64,000 bases of DNA from Gremmenia infestans (taxonomy: Eukaryota; Ascomycota; Leotiomycetes; Helotiales; Hamatocanthoscyphaceae), in the NCBI GenBank assembly GCA_032629725.1, contig JAFEVB010000007.1:1240001-1304000 (forward strand), given 5' to 3'. The notes under the pieces are model-generated. The model saw nothing but the letters and a program-made list of their open reading frames with translations, was not told where the DNA came from and did not search any database. Positions 1 through 10,900 of this stretch are shown in pieces; positions within the stretch are counted from its first letter, which is position 1, and each line of letters opens with the position of its first letter. Both the position numbers and the translations under genes were made by a program.

Positions 1-434
1 AGTAGGAAAGGTCCCTTGCTTCCCCCATCGAAAGGGACGGGCCGCTGTCTTTCTTTGAGTAACCTGAGAGTTATGAATGAATGCCGGTAAGAAGGACATC
101 CGGCATTGCGAGTCTTGGTAAATTCCACTGTTGTAGCATTTCCTCTTGTCACAATACGACGATGCTAGGAATCGGTTTCATGTTGGGCGGGGTAGGCATG
201 GGTTGTGCAGGAAAACCTCATATGGGTTAATGGGTGCATATGCAACTCCTTCATATAAGACGTACACAATTATGGAACAATGTGATGAAGAATGCCGAAG
301 TAAATTATGGCATTGGTATATCATTGATCTCTCCCTGCTATTTATGAGAGGTGAGGAGGAAATCATTGGCATTGGTTGTCTAAACATTGCCCCAAACAAC
401 CTTCAGATAACTCTATTAACACTTCAACTTTACT
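1..434. other. 5' flank of the P450 gene
   Basis: No convincing gene is seen. The open frames here overlap the P450 first exon or have no domain features. A TATA-like stretch lies at 253-259, about 175 bp before the P450 start, and could be its core promoter. Confidence 0.4.
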
Positions 435-2182
435 ATGGCTTTCACTTTATCGACGACGAATCTTTTCATTGCGAGCATTGCTACGGTGAGTCAATATGAA
501 ACCCTTACATATGTTGACCGAACACTTGAACTAATGTTATCCAGCTCCTGTTCTATCGTTTCGCTACCCTTATTTATCGATTCTATTTCCACCCACTCTC
601 TAAATTTCCCGGTCCCAAGTATCTAGCTGCGTCCGCCCTATCCCAGTTCTACCAACAAAACATCAAAGGAACCTTCTACAAGGAAATCCGAGATTTGCAT
701 GATCAGTATGGAGATATTGTTCGCGTGGCCCCCAACGAACTGTCAATCGATGGGTCAATCGGCTGGGATGACATTTATGGACACAAGAAAAACGGACAGG
801 CGGAATTCAGCAAGGATTCGCTCTTCTATCGTCCGCTAGATCAGGGCAAAGGCCTCGATGGCCATGGTGCACAAGATATCATAATGTCGAATCGAGAAGA
901 CCATCGACGGCACAGACGACTCATGGCTCATGCTTTCTCGGACGCGGCTCTCTACGCGCAAGAAGATATTATCAAGTCCTATGTTGATCTTTTGATGCGA
1001 AGGTTAGAGGAACACTCGGTTCAAGGAAAGAAACTCGACATGGTTAAGTGGTATAACTACACTACATTTGACATTATCAGCGATCTCGCGTTTAATGATA
1101 CGTTTGGGAGCTTGGAGAGCAGCGCTATGCATCCCTGGGTTAGCATGATCTTCGATTTCATAAAAGTGAACACAAAGTTACGGCTGTTCGCCCAGTATCC
1201 AATCCTGAAGCCATTCGTCGGTTTCGTGATCAGCAAAAGCGACATCGATTTAATCGAGCGAAACATGGCCCTCACTTCCGCCAAACTCGATAAAAGACTG
1301 GCACAAGGGACGAACGGGGCGAGGAAGGACTTCCTTACCTACATCCTGCAACACAACGACGAGAAAGGCATGAGCCATCCAGAGATCCTGGGCAACTGCG
1401 AGACGATCATCGTAGCGGGCAGCGAGACCACAGCCACATTGCTGTCGGGCTTAACGTATTATCTGAGTCAGAACCCAGAGGCCTGGAAACGGTTGAAGGA
1501 TGAAGTCCGTGGAGCTTTCACGACGGAGGAGGAAATCACCATGCGCTCTACAGCCGCTCTGCCATACCTGTTTGCTTGTCTGGAAGAAGGCTTGAGAATG
1601 TACCCACCCGCCGTCGTAACCCCGCCACGAATCTCTCCCGGTGCGACCGTGAACGGAGTATACATCCCTGAAGGCGTGAGTCCTCGTTCTTCCATTCCAT
1701 CCACACCAAACACATACACACCTTAGATCCCACCATCCTCTCGTCGAGAAGAGGCAATACAAATCCATATCTCTTTCGAACATAACGTATTACCCAAGAC
1801 TACTCAGCTGACTCCCAAGAACTAGACAAAGGTATGGATCCACGCATACTCGACCACGCGCCGCAGCAGCAACTTCCACCTCCCCGATACCTTCGCGCCC
1901 GAGCGCTGGCTCCCGCCCACGCACCCGTACCACTCGCCGATCTTCACACACGACAAGCTCAGCAGTATGCGGCCCTTCTCCTACGGCCCGCGCAACTGCA
2001 TCGGCAAGAACCTCGCCTATTCCGAGATGCGGCTGATCGTCGCCAAGCTGGTGTGGAAGTTTGAGCTCGAGCTCGCGCCCGAGAGCCAGGGCTGGGATGT
2101 GGGGCAGAAGGTGTTTACGAATTTTGAGAAGCCGCCGTTGGTTATGAGGTTGCATTTGGTTGCTGGGGCGGGAGAGAAATGA
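435..2182 (+). CDS. Cytochrome P450 monooxygenase (CYP65/isotrichodermin C-15 hydroxylase-like)
   Basis: Three exons, 435-485, 545-1675 and 1826-2182, join in phase to 512 aa, the usual P450 length; introns are 59 and 150 bp with GT-AG ends. The start ATG at 435 opens a hydrophobic anchor (about residues 8-30) followed by the FPGP hinge (38-41), so the protein should sit in the ER membrane. The I-helix oxygen motif AGSETT is at 308-313, the K-helix E-x-x-R at 365-368, PERW at 419-422, and the heme loop F-x-x-G-x-R-x-C with the thiolate Cys at 452. All key residues are present and the gene looks intact. The P450 call is firm; the subfamily is judged from N-terminal resemblance to trichothecene-type hydroxylases and is tentative. 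No biosynthetic partner genes lie nearby, so the substrate cannot be inferred. Confidence 0.93.
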
Positions 2183-2205
2183 GAAGCGGGGTTGGAAGGG
2201 AGAGA

Positions 2206-2247
2206 GTGAGTTACATGAGTTGGATGAGTTGGGTGAGTTGGGTGAGT
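2206..2247 (+). repeat. Short tandem repeat, GTGAGTTGG-like
   Basis: Several imperfect copies of a 9-10 bp unit resembling GTGAGTTGG follow the P450 stop codon, probably in its 3' UTR. Confidence 0.6.
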
Positions 2248-3807
2248 GCGGATTGAGATCGGGGGAATGAATGACTGCTGGACGGCATTACACATTTTAC
2301 ACCTAGATGTCTCATTGCAGATTATTTTATCAATTGAAGCACTCTTTTTTTTGGGTCATAATGGGAAGTAAGCCGCTGTGATTGATTTGAAGACTCTGGA
2401 GTGACCCGGATAGAGGAGCTATGCTTTAGTAATCTCGGATTCAAGACAGACAGCGTCAAAGAACATTGAGGTACTTAAAGTTTGTTTTTCTAATCTTTAC
2501 TGATGAGATGCAGATCTTCTTCTAGGCATATTTCGAAAAGAAGTCAAGGCACATCAGTAGCATTTACGCTGTAGCACCGTAGACTAAGCTCTTGCTTCTT
2601 TACCAATTCTCTTCTTCATCTCTAAATCATCCACTGTAGTGATTAGCCTATTAAGTGTTTACCCTAATATAGAATCATACGCAATTTAAAAACAATGTCA
2701 TAGTAATAGTCGGGGGATTGTGTGGCGTAGGATCCACAAGTGTGGAGTAAAAACAATAGGAGGCGAGTACTCACCTTTGTTTCAAGTCTGACAGCCTGCC
2801 TGAACTATACTTATAAATATATACTCTGCGCCACCTAGAGAGCTTAGATCTAATAATTATAGGCCTTTAAGAGGTCTAGATTTACCTTAAAATTAATTCA
2901 TTCTATAGTTCTAAGGATCTATACTAGGATAAAAGAGCTAGTTGGATGTATAGGATTCTAGCAATCTACGCTAAGTAGTGGATTCGTAGAGTGGCTGTTA
3001 CTAGCCTTGAAAATCGGCGAGTAAAAAGGAGGCGATCACGATACAACAAGTACCGTGCGCGGATAAGAACCTTAAAATAGATAGATGCCCTCCCCCCCCT
3101 TAATAAAGGTTAATGATCCTTCGCCCTACCGCGTAAACAGGGGAAGTGAGCAAATGATATCGCTACGTCTAGGGCTTAGTGGGATCTTACAAAGACCCTA
3201 CAAATAACCTTCACAGGCCACCTGCAAGGGCTCTAGCCATTCATCTCTATGGGATTCTACGTATTATGGAGACTTTACGTGATTTAACCTTTGTCAAGGG
3301 GGGGGGATAGTATGGGTATCTTCCTTCCCTAAGATCCAGCTTGTTTCATAATATTGCGGGGCAATTTTAACTCTAAATAACTCAATCTCCTTTTCCTGGA
3401 ACATTTTTATAGGCTTTCTCCATAGTATATAGAATCATATAGAACTAATTAGCTAGAAGCCCTTATAGGTCCTATACAGCTGACATTCTATTCATTGCGA
3501 AAGTACTGATAAGGTCCTCGGCGTATTCCGTGATATTTTTTTAAGCTCATACAGCGGGGCGAAAGATTATTAATAATTATCCAGGGGTGCTATTGGATTG
3601 CGGCGCTGCGAGGCGCAGAGCTAAAGGATGCTGTACTAGGTTCCCTTCCACCACAAGTTCATTGCAATTCTTGGAATACTCGAGTCAAAACCAGGAATAA
3701 ACCCTAAAGAGCCCGATAACTTGATAGCACGATATATTAGATCCCCACCACTACAATCCTCTTCAATCCTTCTTATTTTAAGGTACTTTATCTTTAAGGA
3801 TATTTCT
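2248..3807. other. Gene-free region with degenerate repeat DNA
   Basis: No supportable gene. From about 2,640 the sequence becomes AT-rich, with features of decayed repeats: short inverted arms, a near-repeat of a GAGTAAAAA...GGAGGCGA block at about 2,744 and 3,017, and the hairpin-ended repeat annotated separately. RIP-like decay is milder than in the main block. Confidence 0.5.
3088..3310. repeat. MITE-like element with poly-C/poly-G terminal inverted repeats
   Basis: A run of C followed by CTTAATAAAGGTTAAT at 3,091-3,114 is matched in inverted orientation by ATTTAACCTTTGTCAAG plus a run of G at 3,282-3,306. The arms are roughly 25 bp and enclose about 170 bp of non-coding DNA. The size and inverted ends suggest a miniature inverted-repeat element. 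No clear target duplication was identified and the exact ends are uncertain. Confidence 0.45.
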
Positions 3808-3810
3808 ATG

Positions 3811-3818
3811 TATATAAA
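3811..3818 (+). promoter_or_regulatory. TATA box of the small secreted protein gene
   Basis: TATATAAA lies 90 bp before the ATG at 3,908. The 60 bp just before the start codon are rich in C, T and A, as is typical of a fungal 5' leader. Confidence 0.5.
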
Positions 3819-3907
3819 GGATAGTTTCTCGACTAACATATGCTATTAATCACTCATCAACCTTCTTCTTACAAACTCTCAAATCATCTCCAAGTACCAC
3901 CAACAAA

Positions 3908-4467
3908 ATGCATGCCTTTTTCACAATCGTTGCTGCTGGGTGCCTCGCTTCACAGGCGTTGGCTGCTCCAGCAAATGAAGCAACTCGCATTGTCCAGCGA
4001 GGTAAATTAACCGGCCCATTAGAGGCCCGATTTACATCGTTTTTGACATTTCAAACTCCAAAAGAAGATTCCACAGTTAGTGGTTGGGCAGACGGTGATA
4101 GTTCTTGGTAAATACTAGCTCTTGCTTATAAGACGCCCAGCGCAATGCTAATGCATATCCCAGTCAAACTGACTTCATTACCGGGATTGTCCCACTCACC
4201 CATGGAGACTGCTATTACTTCAACTCGAAGGCTGAGAGCGTCAAAATCGTCTGGCCTGATGATGATACTTTAAAATGGGCTACTATTTTCGGGGGAGACT
4301 CTTGCGTGTCCGAGAGCAACATCACTGTTAGTAGGGATGACAATTCGGTCGTCGGCAACTATCAATGCGTGCAAGTTCCAAAGAAATTAACTTCTGCGGT
4401 TGTGGTGGGAAGGTTGGGAGGATTTGGGAGTATCCAGCTTGGTCGTGGCGCGCAACCTAAGAATTAA
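3908..4467 (+). CDS. Small secreted cysteine protein, effector candidate
   Basis: Two exons, 3,908-4,107 and 4,164-4,467, join across a 56-bp GT-AG intron to give 167 aa. Without splicing, the frame stops right after the donor. Residues 1-19 are a clear signal peptide ending ALA, followed by AP. The mature part has four Cys, at 67, 83, 114 and 135, enough for two disulfides; the first is created across the splice junction. An N-glycosylation sequon NIT starts at 119. The C-terminal part is rich in Gly and Val. I recognise no family. Small size, secretion, paired Cys and a position 300 bp from a RIP-mutated transposon block fit an effector-like or cell-surface protein, but that is inference. 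The splice model is supported by frame and Cys content only. Confidence 0.72.
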
Positions 4468-4775
4468 GGTACCTGACCAATCTATCATAACGGATGTAGG
4501 GTATGGGTCTTATGTAGCGCTTGAGGGTTGGATGTGGATATACATATACTTGTATCTTGTATTATCAACCCCCGAGCTCATAAATGTCGGATGGGGAAGT
4601 GGTAGAGTGTCTATGAAAAGGAGCGTCTTGTATCCATTAGGGCGAGAAGTTTGATATCTATTCTTGATATTAGATAACTAGGTTATAAATGCTGCGTATA
4701 GTTTACTAGTGATAATACTCTCTGCTCTCTCTTCCCTACTCCCTATAGTCCCATACTATGACGGGTTGCACCCAA
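4468..4775. other. Spacer before the RIP block
   Basis: 3' flank of the secreted protein gene. No gene is seen. Base composition is still near normal and falls sharply to AT-rich just after 4,776. Confidence 0.5.
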
Positions 4776-6760
4776 TGTTAAGGCTTGGCACATGGTGCCT
4801 GCGCACGTAACTTCGCGTATATAATATAACGGCAATCTCGCTTCCTCTAGAAGCTAGAAAACCTCTTTTAATAAGTCCTAACAAGAGAAGCTTCTTTTCT
4901 CTCCTTAGTTAATTCTTCTTGTATTAAATTTAGGCTTTTGCTCTATATACTTTGCATTCGCCCTATAATATTAGAATTAACTTATTCTTTTTTAATATCC
5001 TTTATTAGACTAGAACCCTAAATAGAAGCCTTAAGTTATATATAGTATACTTAGCTATTTATATAAAGAAGATTACGATTCTAGACTATATATAGTAGAC
5101 CTAACGATTACGATTTCTAACTATATATAGCAAGCTAAACGATTACGATTCCTAACTATATATAGTAGACTAAACGAATATATAAAAAAAGTTAAATCCC
5201 TAGCGATTAAGTAAGATACTTAGTTACTATATAAAGAAGCTACGCTTCTAGTAGTTAATAGATTACTATATAAAGATAATAAAAGCCTTAGACTATATAT
5301 AGCAGACCTAAGCATATAAAGATATAAAGTAAAGCAAAATAGTTTTAAGTTATATAAGTTATATAAAGATAGTAAATAAAGCCTCCAACGTAGCCTCTAT
5401 GCTATAGTAGCTATAAGATGCTTTTAATACTTAAGCATAGCAACTAGTAGTATAGTTATAACAGATTAAGGACATAGCTGTTTAATAAATAGTAATAATA
5501 GCTATACTAGCTTATAGGATTGCTTCTATAGAAGAATAATCTATAAGACCTAATAAACCCCTTTTAGTACCTTTCTCTACGCCTATACTAATAGTTAAAT
5601 AGTATAACGACTTTATATAAAGACTAAAAGAAAGACTTCTAAAACTAAATAAGTTTAATAGTAAAAATAAAGCTTTATACCTATAGTTTAAAGAACTACT
5701 TAAGGCAAAACTCTAAATTAATAGTAATGCTATTAAGAGAGAAACCAAGAAAGTATAGTACGTATTTAAACAACTAGCAAATAAAGCCGTAGAACGTATC
5801 TATCTATAGATAGTATATATATAGATAAACGGCACATTTATAGTTAATAGGATTTTTAAGTAGATAAAGACTATATTTAGCAACCTCTAATACTAGCAGA
5901 AAGCTTTAGTAGACCTAAATACTATTAAGTAAAGATTGCGCCCTTTTAGCAAATTTCTAAACAAATTTAATAAACTTTTACTTAAAGTAGAAAGTTAGAG
6001 ATAGGATAATATTATTAAGAAAAGATATCTTAAAGCTATAATCTTTATTAAACTAATAACTATAATAGTAGAAATTAAAGAAAATAAACTATATAATAAC
6101 TACTATATATAGCTATATATAATAACTAATAACTTAGCTAAAGTAGCTAAGTTTACGTTCTAATAAACAAATTAGAAAAAGAAGAAAAAAAAAGGTCGCT
6201 TTTATAATATATAACCTAAGCTGCGTCTGCCGCAGTTTTAGACGAAATAAAATAGGCGCTAACTATAAGCGCTACTATAGCGTATATAAAAGAAGCTTGC
6301 TAAGCCAAACTAGCTAAGATAGAAAGATAATAAAAGGAATAACTCTACTTATATTATAGAAAAAACAAATATATAATCTGTGAATATTATATAAAGCTAG
6401 TACTAAAGAAGAAAGTATAGATAGTATTAAAGGCAGTAAAGAAACTATCCTTTAAATTAGAAAAATTAGAAAAAGAATAGCTTCTAGCAAAAAACGCTAT
6501 TAGAAGTAGAAAAAGGAAATTATAAAAGCTAAAGAAGCTTAGATTAATTTTAAAAAGTCGATAGATAGTATCTCTTTTTTGGTATCTATTTTAATTAATA
6601 AAGAATATTATATAAATACTTTTATTAATTCTAGATATCTATTATATAAACTAATCGATTTTTGCTTTATAGTAAAATATAATCTTTAGCGTATTCTTAT
6701 TATACTACGAATTGTTACGGCATTTAATAATAACTTATTAGAAGATAAAAGAAAAGATAG
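4776..6760 (+). mobile_element. Family D: RIP-degraded Ty3/gypsy relic (gag and protease)
   Basis: The AT-rich block opens with TGTTAAGGC at 4,776, which could be an LTR start. Reading through RIP stops on the + strand, 5,640-6,190 has a gag-like stretch. Codons near 6,620 spell an aspartyl-protease-like block (N/D-S-G/R followed by hydrophobic residues), after a Lys/Glu-rich linker. No reverse transcriptase and no 3' LTR was found, so the element is partial. Its right limit, before family C, is uncertain. The family assignment rests on the gag-then-protease order. Confidence 0.5.
5071..5175 (+). repeat. Tandem repeat, three 35-bp units
   Basis: Units at 5,071-5,105, 5,106-5,140 and 5,141-5,175 each begin GATTACGATT and contain CTATATATAG. 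They differ only at a few sites, mostly by C/T or G/A changes. They lie in the presumed 5' untranslated part of the family D element. Confidence 0.8.
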
Positions 6761-7149
6761 GTTATAAAGGCTCTTAGCGAAGTACTAGTTATAGAGTATT
6801 ACCGCTTTGCTTCCGTTTTAGCGCTAGTGCTTTTATTTAAAAGTTTTTACTTTAAACTTCTTTACTTTCTAAAGATTAGCTTATAAATATAGTTATATCT
6901 TACTTTTTTCTAAATTGTAATTCCCTATTATTAAATTCTTATATTCTAATCTTTCTACTTTTCTAGAAAATAGACTATTATAATTTAGAAAGTAGGTTAA
7001 TAAAAAGACACAAAGTTAAGCTATAACCAAAACGCTATTATAACCAGCCGAATACTATAAAGTCGGGATATCTAAGAATCTTCTAATTATTAAGCTATAA
7101 ACACTTTATAAAACACCTCTGCTTTGCTTCTACGTCTTTCTGCTTCTAT

Positions 7150-7492
7150 ATAATAAGCACCTAAAGATATAGGCCGTAGTAGTAGCCTAGAGAAGATTGA
7201 TCTTAATATAGCTTTAGAAGCTAAGACGCTTATAAGAAAGCTTAAGAAAGCTAGGACGGAGGCAGAATAAAGAAAGACCGCAAAGGTAGTAGATAAATAA
7301 ATTAAAGAATTATTAAAAGAAAAACAAAATAATAAGAAGCTAGTAGTACTACTAGAGCGTATATAGTAGAGCAAGCTTTTAGAAAAAGATAATAAGAAAA
7401 AAGAAAAACAAAAAAGGCTATTAAAACGTTATTAAGCAGATATCTAAGATTATATATACTAAAGTATTAAGACGCCCCCGATCCTATACTAG
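7150..7492 (+). mobile_element. Family C gypsy element, left part (gag N-terminus)
   Basis: Read on the + strand, this is a long charged helical stretch (Lys, Glu, Gln and Leu) typical of the N-terminal coiled coil of a gag protein. It is cut at 7,492 by the E1 insertion. Removing E1 and one copy of the ACTAG duplication joins this frame directly to the frame beginning at 14,059. The 5' LTR of this element was not located; it should lie between about 6,760 and 7,150. Confidence 0.5.
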
Positions 7493-7976
7493 TATTACGG
7501 ACATAATATATAACTAGGGAACCTTAGGCTTAGTGTCTGGTTTTAGATATAGGAGAACCCCTAGGAGGGAGGTTATAGTCCTATATATATATATTTAGGT
7601 ATGTTTATTAGGGAGTGGGCCTACTAACATTTGGTTATTATACTATATGATTAGTTATATAACGCGATCGACTAGTCGACTAGTAAGCAGTCGACTAGAT
7701 TAATAGTAGTTAAGTCGACCAGGGTCGACTAGCAGCATAAGGGTTCTATATAAGACTAGGTTATTACCTATTAGATAGGAGCTTTATACTTAACTTAAAT
7801 AGTATTTCCTAATATACGCTTATTACTTTATACTTTATAATAAGCTATACTTCTAAGTATAGCAACTAGTAATCTATTAATAGATACTAATATTAACCTA
7901 ATAATAACTTAGGTCTAGGGACCTACTTAAGTTATAAGACTTACCTTAGCACTATATAGGCTAGGCGATCGTTACA
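7493..7976 (+). repeat. E1 5' LTR (subfamily A1, 484 bp)
   Basis: Matches 13,570-14,053 along its whole length, with mainly transition differences. The upstream part carries several GTCGACTAG motifs between about 7,665 and 7,735. A TATATAAG-like box near 7,748 is probably the core promoter. Confidence 0.92.
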
Positions 7977-7999
7977 CTTTAAGCACTAGTCTCTTTATC

Positions 8000-10900
8000 G
8001 ACGGAATAATATTATCTACTAGATCTACTAAAAGGGAAAAACACTCTAACCCTAACGCTAACTCCAGCTTCTACGCTAGCGCTAGCCTAGACTCTTGCGG
8101 TATAGGAATAAACTGCGATTATTAAGATACCTAATATGTTCTATAGGGATAAAGGCAAGTTGGATAACTTCCTAACTTTAATAGATATATATATCTTATT
8201 TAACTAATACTTATTTAGAACTAAGATAGTAAAGGTTATCTATATAATTAGTTACCTTTAGAGCGTAGCTTTTAACTAGGTTAAGACCTATATTAACGAC
8301 TTTATAGCAAATAAGACCAGTTAGGGGCAAGTTATAACTAGAGCAAGGACCTTAACTTAGGCTATATTTATAAGCTATAAGGCATTTAAGAAAAACATCT
8401 AATAAGTTTTTAGCGACCTTAAATAGTAAAGTACAGCTAAATAGAAGCTATAATAACTAAAGCAGAATAAGTTAGCCTCTAAGTATATAGCTAGTTCTAG
8501 TAGTATTTAGACATAGCAGGATAGGGCAACCGCGCCCTAACTAGCTAGTACTACGCAGGACTAAAGGACTTTATTAAGGATAAGCTAACTAGGATAGACT
8601 AACTAAATAGTCTCGCTAAAATAATTAAGGAAGCGGTTAAGATTAATAACCGATTCTTTAAGAGGTCCTTTAAATAGAAAAGGGACCTATAACTTTAGTA
8701 AACAATTAGGAAGACTAGATTAATAGAAGGAAGGACTAGGGGGACCTAATAGAAATTAACGCCGCTTACTAGAAAACTAAACCTACTCTCTAGGGAGAAA
8801 TAGGATAAGCGATATTAGAAAGGACTCTATTTTAAGTATGGATTGCCTAGATACCTAGCATCTTCTTATAGGCAGAAGAAAGGGAAAGGACCCTAAAAGA
8901 AATAAAATATAAGCGCAGCTATATAAACCTTAGGTATAGCATTGCGACTAGACCCTAAGAGGTAGAAGTATAGCATGCAACTACCTAAGTATAAAAGCTA
9001 GGAAATAAACGCAGAAGAGAAAGCAAGCCTATCTTAGAATCCTACGGACTAGCTACCTAATATAGATAAAGAATAGATTATAGCTAGCAATAAGCTTTCT
9101 GCAGGAAACTGGTAGAAACCTAAAGAGGGGGATAAACCAGCCTTTAAAAGGGACTTCCAGCTAGGAATAGAGAAACCAGAAAAAGGCATATACTATATAG
9201 TTATATACTAAGACATATAACAAGTTGTCTTTAGGGCACCTTAACAGCCTAGGATCGTTAAAGGCATTCCTAGAGAGAAGATACTAAGGCTAAGCTTAAT
9301 TATAGAGCTAGGAGACGTCTAGGAAATCACTAGCAAAAGGTTAGGCAAACGCATTTAGAGGAAAACAACTTTTCCTCTATTTCCTATAAACCTAACAATT
9401 TTCGCCTAGTAATATATTAGTAATAAAGCATAAAGCACGTTTGCGCTAAACACCTCATACTAACTAATAAGATAGGAAAGCAGTTACCAACTATAGGAAA
9501 ACCAATTTATAAAGTATAAGGTCCTAGAAGGAAGACAACTAGGAAAGCAAGTGGCGGCTATAGAGGGCCGAAACTATATAACGCTAAACGCCTATACTAA
9601 AGGAAAAGAGCTATAGGTTATACTTAACTCTAGTGCGTAAAGGAACTTTATCTTGCTAGAAGCTATAAAGAGGCTTAATATACTAATATAAGAAAAAGGA
9701 AACCCTACCTACTTACTATTATTAATAGGATAGCAATTAAAATAAATAGAGGGATAGTTAAGTATAAGACTATACCTATATAGGTAACTATTAGAGGTTA
9801 CTAGGAGGAAATCAGCCTAGATATAATCTATATTAGAGACAATTAGGCTATTTTTAGTGTTTCTTAGATTAGATAATATAATCTAGAAATTAACTAGGAA
9901 ACTTATAAGGTAAAGTTTACCTAATATAGCTATATATTAAAATAACTATATAGCTATAGAGAGGTTAGCGCTACCTCCTATAACGCGCTAAGGCACGCAA
10001 TCTAAGGCCCTCTACTAGATAATATAAAGGTCGAAAAAGAGATACTAGTATAGTATAAGAAGTTTAAATAGATGTTTAATAACCTGTAAAGTAAGAAGGC
10101 CTTACCTAAATATTAACTATAGGACTATAAGATACCGCTTAAGGAAGAATACAAACCTTCTTAGGAACTACTTTACTAGTATAGTAAAGAAGAGATAAGA
10201 CTATAGAGAGAGTATATTAATAAGGCGTTATCTAAGGGATAGATAAGGAGTTGCACTCCCTATTAGGAGCGCTAATACTATTTGCAAAAGAAGAAAGACA
10301 GACTGGATCATTTTATATTAACTACTAAAAGTTAAATAAGATAACTATAAAAAATTAATACCTACTACTATAGGCAAATAATATATAAAACCGTCTAAGA
10401 AAGGCGGTGATCTTTATATAACTAGATATAAGGGATATATATTACCTAATCCGCATCGCAAAAAGCAAGGAATAGAAAACGGCATTTTAAACTAGATTTA
10501 GTTACTATAAGTACTAGGTTATACTATTTAGGCTAACTAACGCCCTTAGTAACCTATTAAGAAGTTAACTATAACCGTTAAGGGCTTTCTTAGACAGGTT
10601 CTATATATATTACCTTAATAATATACTAGTATATTTAGATAATAAGGAATAGCACGTAGGATATATAATATAGGTCTTAGAAGCACTTGCGGCGAAGGGA
10701 TTCCGCCTAAAGCTATCTAAGTGCAACTTTTATATAAAAGAAATCACCTTTCTAGGCTATATAATTATGCTAGGGAAAATCGGCCTAGACCTTAAAAAGG
10801 TCCAAGCGATTATTACCTAGGAAATGCTAACTATAGTTAAATAGGTGTAATCTTTTCTAGGATTTATAAACTTCTACTAGAAGTTTATTAAGTTATATTT

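Noticed and set aside
146..499. 117-aa open frame on the + strand before the P450
   Set aside because: It overlaps exon 1 and intron 1 of the P450 in another frame and has no domain or signal.
1790..2155. 121-aa open frame on the - strand
   Set aside because: It is antisense to P450 exon 3, whose heme-binding motif is in the + strand frame; the high GC third positions create the shadow.
5071..5175. A CRISPR-like array
   Set aside because: The 35-bp units are directly adjacent without spacers, and the genome is fungal.
7090..7374. 94-aa open frame on the - strand in the AT-rich block
   Set aside because: Its hydrophobic, low-complexity content comes from reading the Lys/Glu-rich gag of family C backwards; it has no counterpart in other copies.
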